A DNA stretch of 64,000 bases from Schistocephalus solidus. Lineage: Eukaryota; Platyhelminthes; Cestoda; Diphyllobothriidea; Diphyllobothriidae. The notes under the pieces were generated by a model. It was not told where the DNA came from, did no database searches, and saw nothing but the letters and a program-made list of their open reading frames with translations. This document shows, in pieces, positions 14,238-25,447 of this stretch. The stretch lies in contig WEDG01001497.1 of assembly GCA_017591395.1 (NCBI GenBank), positions 62,001 through 126,000 on the forward strand, read 5' to 3'. The position numbers and the translations under genes are program-made. Position 1 is the stretch's first letter. Each line of letters starts with the position of its first letter.

Positions 14238-14756
14238 TTGTGCCTCAAACCTATCATCATATATTACTCATGGTTTAATGAGAGATGCATTTTCGACGCA
14301 AAGCCACACATAAAAATTAGCAAATCCCAGTACACACAAATGTTCGTACATGGTGCAATGATTATTTGCTCGCACATATTTTTGTCCTCATTGGTTTCGA
14401 TTATAAGTATGTCCCTTGGTAAATGGTCTAATGAGAATCTGAAACGTCGAACAAATAAAAACTCCTGCTCAAAAGACGGCATCTTCCTTCTCAACTGGTT
14501 TCTGGAATTTGTTTTTCCACTCCTTTCGGCCATCTTACATATCCCTAACAATTTTGTCGTGTATTTCATACGGCCGTATTTGTTACTACTATATCGCTCA
14601 TCTAGTTTCATTTACAAGAATATTTTACAAAGGTCGTCTTCCTTACCAGTAACCTGCCAATTACGAAGAAAATTGAAATCTTTTCATCTTTTTCGTCTTC
14701 ATTTAATTCGTATCAAGCGGTCAAAGATAATGTTTAGGATTCTCCATCTAAGATAG
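14238..14756 (+). other. Unusually long open frame on both strands, unrecognised
   Basis: A 172-codon frame runs on the plus strand, overlapped by a 115-codon frame on the minus strand (14611-14264). The plus-strand product is rich in I, L, F, S and basic residues and resembles no family I know. The minus-strand product has a more ordinary mix of charged and hydrophobic residues. Neither has recognisable motifs, and neither shows a convincing splice context. Such lengths are uncommon by chance in DNA this AT-rich, so one strand could be an exon or an old transposon frame. I do not call it a gene. Confidence 0.15.
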
Positions 14757-14760
14757 TCTG

Positions 14761-17039
14761 CATTTGTATTTCTATTCTTGGGTAATCAATAAAACCTCCG
14801 TTTGAAACGATTTGATTCTACAAAATCAAACCATTCAAATACACCTGTCTGACTTCATAAATAAGATTACATTTTATGTGCACAAAGGCCTCGGTTGCCT
14901 AAAACACTGACAGTCTAAAGATCTGGCAGAGTAGCCAGATCATAACAGAGTCATGCATCCTAATCGTCAAAACCAAAAAGTGCCTGAGAAAGATGAACAC
15001 TCTTGAGAGAAATAAGCCAGCTTGTTTAAATAAAAATGATAATCAATAACACAATACTCACCTTCAAAGATAAACTCTGATCAGTTCGTAATTGAATTCA
15101 CAGCAATTAACAAGATTCGTGTCATGGTATTTACAAAAAAGAATTTTTAAAATTTGAAGAAGTATTTGGCGTGCAGCTTTTTTTCACGTTGTAGGAGTTT
15201 AACAGTGGAATCTTCTGTTAAGGTAAACTGTCAGTTCTCTTAATTATAATCAGTCAACATGATTATAAAATTTTGATTAGTCACTTATTTGTATTTTCCA
15301 TATAAATCCAAAACCACACCATTCCATATGCTTTTCAAAACAAGGAAACACATTTAATTATAGCTCAACATTTTCTATGTGCACTGAAACCTTAATAGAA
15401 CCTTTCCTGCTATGCAGCACACAACATGATCACCGCACCCTCTTACCAATGAGCTTTCCAGCTCATATGAAAGGATTTGATAAAGTTTTAGTTTTAAGAC
15501 CTCCAAATACTTAAAATGAAGGCAAAACGATAGACAAAAAAGTGATATAAGACGCAGGGGGGCGAATTATTATTCAGGATCATTCTCAATGCTCTAGACT
15601 TTAACTCAATCGATTGGCTCTTTTCCTTCTTACTCCCCTTACTTAGTCTCTAACATAGTAATTATGCTGAAAACCTGAAAAATGTAAGAGAGGAGGAGGG
15701 GAACAATGAAAGTGACATTCAGGTTAAGTGACCTGTTTATCCATTCTCTCTCTCGCTGAATAAATAAGCTTGTTCCAAAGTAAATTAGGCTGCGTTCAAG
15801 CAACCTGTCATAAACCCGTAGGTGGGGGATTGGAGGTTAGTGGGGCAAGCAAAAAACACATCAACGCGTAAATGTATTCTAAACTCCGGTAAGCCACTCT
15901 CTTAGCAGTCTAGGTTAAGAGTGCCTTAACTTACTCGGGTCACCCATTAAGGTGACGAAAGTGAGTCATTGGCCGAGAAGTTAGATAATCAGTCACTTGG
16001 ATGCAATTCTTTGTCTAAACTCGATGCAAATCATTTGTTGTAAAAAAAAACGGATACGAGCATCTTAAATCGGTAAATTCCTCTAAATGACCGTTCAAAA
16101 AATAACAATCAACTAAGACGAATGTGTTTGAGGAATGTAGTGCGATATTTTGACTTACCAACTCAATTGTCCTGACCTCAAAGGCATCTATAAGGTACTA
16201 AGAAATCAAAACTATAGAAGAGTGTTAATAATTGATTGATATCACTTAAACATTTCAAATTTAGCAACCTTATAAAGATTTCCTATATGTCAGCCAAAGT
16301 TTACCTCACAAGAACGCTTTTCTTGGTAGATATTTATAAAATAACATTTTTGGGCATTCAGTTTCACCGAACTCTTACTCTTCATAACTGGGGTTTATAA
16401 AAGTGTAAAATATTGTGTAAATTTTAATATAAACTAACATAATTCAGTCATTCTAAAAGCCATAAACCAAAAATGCTGTTTTTATCTTTCATCCAATAGT
16501 TTCGCATACTTCGGGAAAATAAATTTCCAAAATCAAAAACAAACTGTTTTAAGAAACTTTTGGTTTGCGCTTCTGTAGACTAGACTACCAAATAATTTTT
16601 TTTAGCAAACATATCAAATATTAACGTTTGAAGAAGTAAAAGGGCAATTTAGGGAGATCGATTCATAAAGACCATCTATGAAATCACATCAAACTGTTAA
16701 TCAGGCACGTTCTATCTGCGAATTTTAAGATACTTTTGAAATCGAAACTAAACGATAAATCAGTTACAAAGGCGTTTTATTAAAATGCAAAAAAACAACG
16801 CGAAAGATGTTTCTATCTTCTACATCGGGCGAAAATGGTTCTTTTCTGCTCCCAACTAAGGTGCGTAGAGAGCTGTTCATAAATTTTAATAACGTACATC
16901 CACAATCCGAAAATGATTTCAAAATTCTACTAAGATTTTATCTAATTGATAAACGAAAGGTTCATATGGCTTTCGGAAAAAGACACTACAGTCACAACTG
17001 GTGGTAGTGAAAATAAGATTGCCAGCTAGTATGACGAAA
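14761..17039. other. AT-rich non-coding stretch
   Basis: No gene, RNA or repeat family is recognised. Open frames are short. A weak hairpin (TTTGATT and AATCAAA) lies near 14810-14835. Confidence 0.55.
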
Positions 17040-18930
17040 AGGCAGGGATTTTCACCGAGAGAGGTTTCTTTTCGGTCTGACGTTTTGAATGGCGATTTCG
17101 ACCACCTATCTACAGAGACTCTTCAACGATAGAGAGTCCCGCAAAATCAACGCTGCCACCAGTCAATCTCATGGTTAAAGAACGTAGACGGAAATCGGAC
17201 ACGGATAAGGTCATCTGCACCAAGGACTGGTATAATGAAAAGTCCAAAGTAGCAGCTACGGTGGGACTCTACGTGCTCCTTAAACTAAAGATGTCAAATG
17301 GGTTTCTCCAACTAACTCTCACTTAGAGACACCCGCACAGCAGACTTGCAAAGTGGTTATTTCAGAAACTCAAGTTCTTGAACACAGACTGACAAATAAT
17401 AGTTCACTTGGCAAAACAATTTCCCAATAAAATAAAAGTGGTCAAATTTCAATCGAATGCGAAAATGCTGCCATTGTTACGACTATACCACGGGCCGTCG
17501 AGGTCAGAAAAATCCATGTCCTGCTTTTTTCGAGTCACACCAAAAATAGTGGCCAATTCACATAACATGACCTTTGTGGAAATTATGGGTTGCTATATGC
17601 AGACATCGTTTACGTTCGAGAAATCACAAATGTGAAAAAACAGGGTACCCTAAGGGGTTTTCGATGCTTGGCACTCATCTATGAGGTCGTTGTCTGAAAA
17701 TTCAAAAGATGGTTTTTTTAAGAATAAAAATCCAAATTTACGGCATGCTTTGTTGGTAAGACCTTTGTCAACTTCGAGTAGAATAGGATTGATCACTATA
17801 AAGCTCACCCTGAACTCAAACATCAGCGATAAAGTGTTCATGATGGAAGAGGAATTGCAAAGCAACCTTCCATTCTTGAATGCTAGCGTTTGCCACAAGC
17901 CAAACGGCCACCTGTTAAGGATATGCCACCGAAATCTGAGGAACATGCCGCGAATTCTCGGTGGTGGTGCAACACAAAGAAAATTGTCTATACACGCTAT
18001 ATGGGCTCCTGATATGGGCAGCGCACCAATCGCCACCGCGACGAGACAAAGTTTCTTAAAGAGCGCCGTAGAGCCACAAATATCAGTTTAAAATAGTCTA
18101 GTGCCACAGAGGAAGTGGTATAGAGAGGGAAGTCAACAAAAAGAATTGTGGAGTATTCCCTATATGAGGGGATCTCTGCGACTGTGGCCACTCTCATCAT
18201 TAGGACTAGGACTCGCAGATCTGCCTCAACAATCCACTGGAAAGTGATGCAGTCAAAAGGGCCTATCCCGAAACAGGAGATGTCAGCTGTTTTCTACCGA
18301 GTTCGTTGCAGCTGCAGTCATTACCCCTAAGTTGGACGTACCGGCCAATAGTAGCAAAGGGAAGTGTACGTCAATCAGTTGAACACAAATTCGGAGGTAG
18401 CAACTAACTCCAGACTGCGGTGAGCGATGTGGATCAAGGCGATTTTCACAGATCATCGTAAGCTCAAGAAGTCTGGATGTCTACCGACTACTCGATGCAC
18501 TGCCACATAAAATTGCCTCCCGCTAGCTTTTTTTTCAAACCTTCTTGACAGGTGCCACGGTCAACAAGGGAGGAATTGACAGAGGTCAAAATATGGAATT
18601 TACAGCGAAGAAACAGTCAAAATGTTACTTTTTGGAAGGAATCATCCTACATGCAAAATAAAGTTACTATACGTCCCGCTACCAGATGCCAGCGTATCTC
18701 ATTTGGCCTAGTAGGGGGTTTCCAATCACGTATGCCAATACGGTCCAGGGAACAAATCTTCCTATACACGGTTTCCTTATCCGGTGTCGGTTGCTCCGAG
18801 CTAAAATCAGAGCAAAATCGGGGAGTTGACTGAATAATTTCTGTCTGGAGAAGTAAGGCTGAAATAAGCTGCGGCTTATTAATGCCTGCTCGGAGTCAAC
18901 AAGCTTCTTTGAAATGGTATGCAACATTTC
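17040..18930 (+). mobile_element. Penelope-like element, decayed (RT and GIY-YIG)
   Basis: PLEs encode a reverse transcriptase fused to a C-terminal GIY-YIG endonuclease. Reading across frames in order: DKVICTKDWYNEK at 17204-17242 matches the N-terminal 'ADKG...DY..K' block; QTSFTFEKSQM near 17600 followed by a GYPKGFSML-like string matches the 'F.F...Y.Q..G..MGS' block; MEEELQ then LPFLNASVCHKPNGHL at about 17843-17914 matches the signature 'E.E....LPFLDV.V.R..G'. Then YEGISATVATLI and KGPIPKQEMSAVFYRVRCSC (18160-18318) match the linker leading to the first GIY-YIG strand. GRTGQ at 18334-18348 stands for the 'YIG.TGR' strand. Stops and frameshifts are frequent, and no catalytic YVDD box survives. 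The distance between the first block and LPFL is shorter than I expect for the family, which suggests an internal deletion. The right boundary is approximate. Confidence 0.8.
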
Positions 18931-19329
18931 GCCTCTGATATATCCGATATATTCTTCAGTGCATTGGTGACATCGTTTAAAAATTTAAGGATGCTAGTTT
19001 TTACATTTGATTTACCTGCACCGTACTGTTGTGTAAATGAGTCGTTGTGAACACTACGTACTCATAATATCAATTATTCTTAAAATAAATGATATTTAAT
19101 CTCGAATTTCGTCTTTTAATCCAACCGATGTCATAAAGTTAAGCAATAATGTTTTATCTTAAACTTTCTTGTTCTAGAGCAACTACCAGCAAATTTGTCA
19201 TATTTTTATATGTTCATTTAGTCAAATAAAATTACAGTTTTAAACATTTATAAGTACATTCTTGTAGCGTAAATTTATTATTCAATATCAAGATGCTCAT
19301 TTTGTAGGCGAACTGAAATATTGTAGCAT

Positions 19330-19376
19330 TCGGTTCTCTAGAACCGATTCCAGGCGACCTAGTTATGTAAACTAGG
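19330..19376. repeat. Two adjacent perfect hairpins
   Basis: TCGGTTCT and AGAACCGA form an 8-bp stem around CT (19330-19347). CCTAGTT and AACTAGG form a 7-bp stem around ATGTA (19358-19376). They lie 10 bases apart, a few hundred bases beyond the PLE. Function is unknown; they could mark an element end. Confidence 0.6.
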
Positions 19377-20137
19377 GACTATATCAGAATGATCAGTTAA
19401 AATTGAAAATTATATATATGCTGACCCTTTTTAACGCAATCACACTGATATTAAAATTCTGAAAATCATGTGAACATCGGTGCGTAATTAATAAATGTTT
19501 AAAACTTACGCATGAAGAGCTAACTTTTGACGGTGATTGAATTTGTTGTGATGAACGTGTTTTGCGGCAACTATCATCTCTATCGTAACTTGTGCCGAAA
19601 AAATATAGGCATTTCTTGCGACTAGAGAATCCTTCATTGAAAGGCTAGAAGTCATTTGGCATGGAGACAGGTTCAGGCACGTGGAATACTTCTTAGTGCC
19701 AATCTGGTCCAGAGAATGTTGTCTGCTTGAAAATTTGTGAAAAACAGTAACCAGAATAATTTCAAGCCAATTTTCACATTTTACCAAACTAAATTGTATT
19801 TTGTCTCGTATTACAATGTCTACCTATAAAAGCTGCACATATACTCCGAATTATTCTGGCATTCTTGATAATTTAGTTTTATCAACTATTTTACTATTTT
19901 TCTTGCTGAAATATATGTAATCTTTATAAACATTTTACAAAAAATGAAAAATTGATTTTCCATCAAGAAAATTGATCAGCCTCTGTGAGCTAGGTCCATC
20001 AAGTAAAAATACTTTATGACATTTTTGGACTAAGCGCTTTGCAGTAGCTTAAATATACAAAATAATATTGCCATTACAACAAATATGTGCGAAGTAAAAA
20101 CAAGCAAGCTGAGAAAATGTCACTTCAGCATTCTGAT

Positions 20138-20434
20138 TCATGCAAAAGGGACTATTAGCAGAAGTGAATAGTGTGCTGCGTTAACTTTCGCACTTGTGTT
20201 TTTTTCGCCCTTCCTTGGGTACGTAAGCTTCCTGGGTGGTCCGATCATCTCGGTCATCAGTCGGCACACAGTCGAGTGTTTACCGTGCTCGTTCTTTTGC
20301 CCATTCGCACACTTATGGCCATCTTTGCGGTTAAGTGCTGTTTTATGAAACCAGCACAAGGCACTTTCAGAGTATTTTCTTTCGATCCTCGCATGTGCGA
20401 GGGCTTTCGCAGAAGGAGAGGCCCCATCTTCCAC
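20138..20434 (-). other. Possible gag zinc-knuckle-like remnant, weak
   Basis: A 98-codon minus-strand frame contains LCWFHKTALNRKDGHKC, which loosely resembles the 'LCWYH..FG..A.KC' block of some flatworm Ty3/gypsy-type gag proteins. It also ends with NAAHYSLLLIV, loosely like the stretch before the protease motif. The FG pair and the second cysteine pair are missing, no protease or RT follows, and the base composition is only mildly richer in GC. The match may be chance. Confidence 0.2.
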
Positions 20435-23400
20435 TGGGAAATGATTTTCGAAATCTGACTGCTAGGAAAGACCGGCATAAAGTGCACTTTCGTCAGATCC
20501 TTAGATAATACGGGAATGGGAGCTGTCAGTCAGAACCGACTGCCGTTCGCACATCGAAAACTATTTCCTCTCCAAGGAAGCAAGCAGAAGAAGCCAATCA
20601 TGCCAAATACGACGAGAGTCCTGCCCGAAGATGTTAAACTAATCATGGCCAACAAAATGAAGCCTAAACTATTACAGACAGTTTTGGAATGGAAATTTCT
20701 GCAGCCAAATTGAACTCAAATAGTTGAGCAACGGTGTACATTTGCATTGCGTATGAATATGATAAAAAAAGCAAAACTAGAGTTGAATTGACTTCCGCTT
20801 CAAAAACTGGCGAACAAATGCATCCACAAAGAAAATTACACATACGTCTGTGTTTTTTGCTGCCTGATTGCTCGTCACATGATCCCCACATACGCCCATG
20901 GGTAGAGTCATCAGAATAGAACATTCAGATTTGATAAAGTCTTGTTAAATTTGGCTGACCTATGCGACGCCCTTATGAATGCACCAGAGCAGGAAGTGTA
21001 CCGTTAAAACCATCAGACCTCGAAAGGTGACTTTACCTCCTCAAATCAACTTGGACATAGCATCTGGAACATTTAAGAAGTCTGTTTCAATAAACAAGAA
21101 CTTTCGCACAGACAACTAAAAAGGAACATTGATGTTGACACGCAATTTCAAGGATTTGTATCATATACGTCCGTATTAAGGCTACGAAGCAAAATTAAGT
21201 GTAGGATTTTGGTCACAGATAAAGAAAAATTATTGTCGCGAAGATTCTCTTGATTTGATACTGCTAAAAATGACTTGGGAGGGGGGCATTTTAATACTTA
21301 CGATTGAACGCAATTTTCCTGCAAGACACTTAAACCTTTTGGAAAACAAATTAAGAGGTTCGCTTTATGAGACTCCTTATAGCACAAAAACATACCCCAA
21401 AAAAATCTGATTTTCGAAAGCAAATAGCATGCTTAAGGTGCAAAGGAAATAAGGAGAAATTATCCGGATGTTGGAGGAGAATAACAGCATTCCCCGAGGT
21501 CTAATCGTATCCACTCTTATCTGACATGACCCTTATACATAGTTTTCAAGCCTGTACATTAGAAATAAGTCAACCTATTCCTCAATCTCATTAAAAAAAC
21601 ATCTAAAAGGGCTTGCTAAAAACCTAGGTTTGCTTGGCTGGTTCAAGATTTTCACGTGAGATTAACTGGCTACTGGAGGTGGAGGGTGACAATCTACTGA
21701 AATATAATGCATTTATCTATTCTCCAGCAGTGTAGTCTCAAACACTGGCAAAACACCCTTTCAGTTTATAGAAAGTTAACATAATAAGGTATACTATTCC
21801 TGAAACCAAAAGTACAATTTATGGGCTTCAGATTTGATAAATATTGTAAACGTCAAAAGCCAAATAATGGATTGAATTTTCAAAACAGGAAATCAAGCAT
21901 AAATTATTACGCAAATGAAATAACATAATTGATTGACCTGAAATGCATTGTCCATAAATTTCCTACCACAGGCCTCTGGTATGAAGTTGACTATTTTTCC
22001 GATATTTCTTGTCCATTAAAATTGTATTATTCCATTTTCGGATGTGTTATTTCACAAAATGGAAGAAATATATAACCCAAATTAACAATTCTTGAACCCG
22101 CAAAATGTTTTGCCCAAGTAATTTGCATTAAACCTTAAAAATTACTGGAGTATGCGTCATGGCACCTTATATTCGACATAACATTGATGATGCCGAACAG
22201 ATGTTGCCACAATCTTTCCGTTGCGCATTTTTCGTTAGCTTTAAAAATATTTTGTTATTTTATTCTTAGCAACCGCAGTAAATATAAAACATAGTTAATA
22301 TTTTTCTGCCACCGAAACGTCATAAAAATGCAAAAAACCATAGCCTCGCTGCTAATTGCATTTCGGACCTTCAAATGTGTCGAATGCTTCCCTAACATTC
22401 TTTACATATTTTTGAAGTAAATCGAATCTTGAATACCATCAGAAAATCTTCTTTCATTTTAGAAGACTTCAAAGCTAATAATAAACACGATCGCAACGTC
22501 CACTCCTTTAAAAATGATTTTGGAAATGTGTATTTACTGTTCCACAACTTACCACTTAAATCTTACCCCTGACCAATCAAAACATTTTTTAAAATTCTTG
22601 TCATTTGTTAGATCTGAGATTATCTCTATGTCCATTTGGTTTAGCTTTGAACTGTGGATGGTTTTTCGTTTGATGACATTCAACGTTCATCAGTCTTCAT
22701 ACTTTGTTAAAAGGTATTGTTAAATAACTCAATTTGTTTAGAATCGAGCTACATTGGCTGAGAATACTAAGTGTACGAAAAATTACATAGGCTTAGTTTA
22801 AATGCACTAAGACTGAAAATGGGCTGTTTAAATTTTCCAGTTGACTCTACGGTTGTTGATTTTGCCCATTTAGCAAGTCCAAAGCTAAATATTTTTAAGA
22901 ATATGAATTCAAACAACAAAAATTAACAACCAATAGGACTCATTTACCCTGCCATTTACTTATACTAATATTCTTTATTTACCTGCAAGGCCCTAATGAT
23001 GAATTATCAAAAATCTTTGTTTGCCATCCCCTTTATAAGGGCAACATTATAATATGCACAAAAATAGGCAATCCAACGATCTCTTGGCTTTTAAAGAACT
23101 CAAGAGATTCCTCAATTTGACAGACATTTGCGGACAAATTTAACGATCGGGTTTTTATCGGGCTATATTGCTCGGAGTAAATATCTGAGATGCTACTGGC
23201 GAACCTTAAAAAGAAAACATATTGTCACTATTTTAGCAATACTAAGCCAACATGAAGAAGGTCACCACAAGGGAGTTGGTGCTGAAATTGTGGAATTTAG
23301 AAGCGATGCGAGAACGTCTCGAAAATGTTGAGATACTGGTGTTTTGAAACTACACATAACCAGTCAGAAATAAAAAAATCAAAGCCAGGTGTTCAAAGCA

Positions 23401-24584
23401 TCTACGAGGTGTACAATTAGTCAGAACGCGGTACGCCCGTTTTCGTTCTTCCCTCTTAGAGGGACTCTCTCTTAATCCTTAATTTTGCCGCTCAGAATGA
23501 ATGCTAGAGTACTTGGATTTAAAAATCCCATTTGAAAGCCTCTTTCATTCAGACTGCCGAGCTAAAACCTACCAAACCTAGGAAAGCTAATTATCTTACC
23601 TAGACTCTAGTTTACGGCTGCTAACAGCATTTAAGAAAGGTTTCAAGAAACAAAGGTTTCTTAACAATGGCCCATCTCGATAGTCTGAGGGACCTTTGAA
23701 AAAACACAAGTTTTATGCTGCTAAGCCCGATAATCTACAGGAATAGTATTGATGAATAGTGTAGATTATTGTGGCGAAATAAAAGGCTATTATGTCAGAT
23801 CGTACCAAATAATTGAAATAAGAGAAGGACACGGATCAGAATGTGGTCTTGTGCTTGAAAAATAACTTCAAAGAACGGAACCTATAATTCATGTATACTG
23901 AATGGATAGACTTCCACAAATTCCCTCACACGGGCTACACGTGAGTCCAGTCTTGTATATTAGAAGGAGATAAGTTTTATTTAGTTAGTATCATTTTAAA
24001 ACTTTCAGCCAAAAGGCTTAAATTCACAGTGGATAAAATTGGTAAACAAAAGAGACAGCAACAAAAGAAAACCGAAGCTATACATATAGCGAAAGCTACA
24101 ACTGTGGACATAATGAACGGTTGTCCAGGAATACGTAGTAAACTTACACCAGATTTCCTTCAAAACGGTGCAGGCGACGGTTGAAAATGGCCTTCTCATT
24201 GTAGTTAATATAAACAGTAGAAAATTATAGTAACTAATGAGAAAAATGGCCAGCCCATGTACAGATAAAAATACACATTTAAACGGAAGAAAATAATGGC
24301 GGCTCGAATTCAAAAGCTCACCGGATGACCTTGCTGGTCTTGTCAAACAATTGCTAGAAAAGCTTAAACCGTCCAACAAGTTGTTTTTGCCCTCAAAGTC
24401 TGAGGAATACCTTTGGGTTTGCCAAGGCTAGCAAGAATCGCAACGTTTTCAGATTGATTCGGTTTCCGTTAGATGAGTGATCACTTTTTCAAAACTATTT
24501 ATGGTAGGAACATTAACCTAGCTCTTTTCTGCTATTCAAATAACAAAACCAGATATGCATGCCAGTGAAAACCCAGGAAAAAAA

Positions 24585-25011
24585 TAATAACCCGTTGCAC
24601 AGAAAACGTTCAGTTTCTCTGCAATGCCCAGTTATACAGGCAGATAGACGGTGTGGCGATCGGGTTCACCACCTGAACCATTTCTCGAAAATTACTTCAT
24701 GGGCGTGGTCGAGAAAACAACTTTACTGCATGCTGTTTCTAGTCTCGACTTCTACAGTCAAAACGTGTACAAACTCTTCTGCCTGACATATCATACCAAC
24801 GACACCAACGTCATGGTCCAAAAGTTTGCCAGGACACAAACTTCGCTTACATTTTCTGCCGTCTGAGTCGGATGCCGAACTCACGTTACTCGACTTGCTT
24901 CTGCACAGACAAGAGGATGAATATGTCAAGCGCAGTGTACGTAGAAAGAAAGCCTGGACGGAATTAAACGTTATTTTTTTAAACTTGGTTCCGCTTAATA
25001 TAAAATAAAAT
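24585..25011 (+). mobile_element. Penelope-like element, RT-core remnant
   Basis: Three frames together give a continuous PLE RT core. RCTENVQFLCNAQLYRQIDG followed by VAIG (24594-24665) is the 'Y.QIDGVAMG' block. A frameshift leads into GSPPEPFLENYFMGVVEKT (about 24660-24716), the 'GSPL.P.LAN.FM..LE' block. The YVDD region then reads NVYKLFC, so the catalytic aspartates are lost. QTSLTFSAV is the 'HPSLTFT.E' block. A second frameshift leads into LLHRQEDEYVKRSVRRKKAW (24897-24956), matching the 'LL.RQ.DG..KRSV.RKKTW' segment. No in-frame GIY-YIG domain is readable downstream, though sequence to about 25310 keeps a similar composition. It is inactive and belongs to a different PLE lineage from the one at 17 kb. 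Confidence 0.85.
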
Positions 25012-25334
25012 ATAATCTGGGGAATGACAGCATATAACAAACCCCAAAACCCCCACATCCAAGATATATATAAACTCTATAAACAGTTCACGACTCCATT
25101 CCCCATTGTAATGGCCTGATGCTGAATTACTGAAAACACGGGTTTGCCAACTGAGTGTTCCAAAAATTGTTGAAACAGAACTCCGGCAGCCACGGAACAT
25201 ACTTCGCGAAAGCAGCTTCCCAGAGAGATTAATTCTTTGGAATATTGGGAAGCACATTGTAAAGGCACCACCACACTTGCAGAAAAGAAAGTCTTACATT
25301 CACTGATGAACACTTAACAATCGCTAACTGGACC

Positions 25335-25447
25335 CACTCATTCCGGCCTGCCTTGAGGCCCACTCTGGAGCTTCGCCAGCAGCCGCATAGTGGCTAGTGG
25401 TAGAATAGGCAAATGAATATGGCCGGTAAAGACATGTCTATAATACT
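25335..25447 (-). mobile_element. SINE 3' end fragment
   Basis: The segment CCTTGAGGCCCACTCTGGAG through GCATAGTGGCTAGTGGTAGA to GGCCGGTAAAGACATG is the arm sequence shared with the fold-back at 4.6 kb and the copies at 36.0 and 38.2 kb. It is the 3' part of the SINE in minus orientation, immediately downstream of the PLE remnant. The body and tRNA head are missing. Confidence 0.6.

Larger units (their letters stand above)
18931..24584. other. Mostly featureless stretch between two PLE remnants
   Basis: Besides two neighbouring hairpins (19330-19376) and a less AT-rich segment at 20138-20510, nothing is recognisable. A fragment near 24295-24325 (TGGCGGCTC followed by an AAAAGC block) resembles 29053-29075, just beyond the PLE at 29.2 kb. 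It may be a leftover of PLE flanking sequence. Confidence 0.5.

Noticed and set aside
17081..17110. Hammerhead half (CAAAACGTCAGAC on the minus strand) in the 17-kb PLE
   Set aside because: It is on the opposite strand to the element, lacks GAAA, and has no CUGAUGA partner.
23128..23331. Small basic protein gene
   Set aside because: Short frame without motif, promoter or splice context, and comparable frames occur by chance throughout the window.
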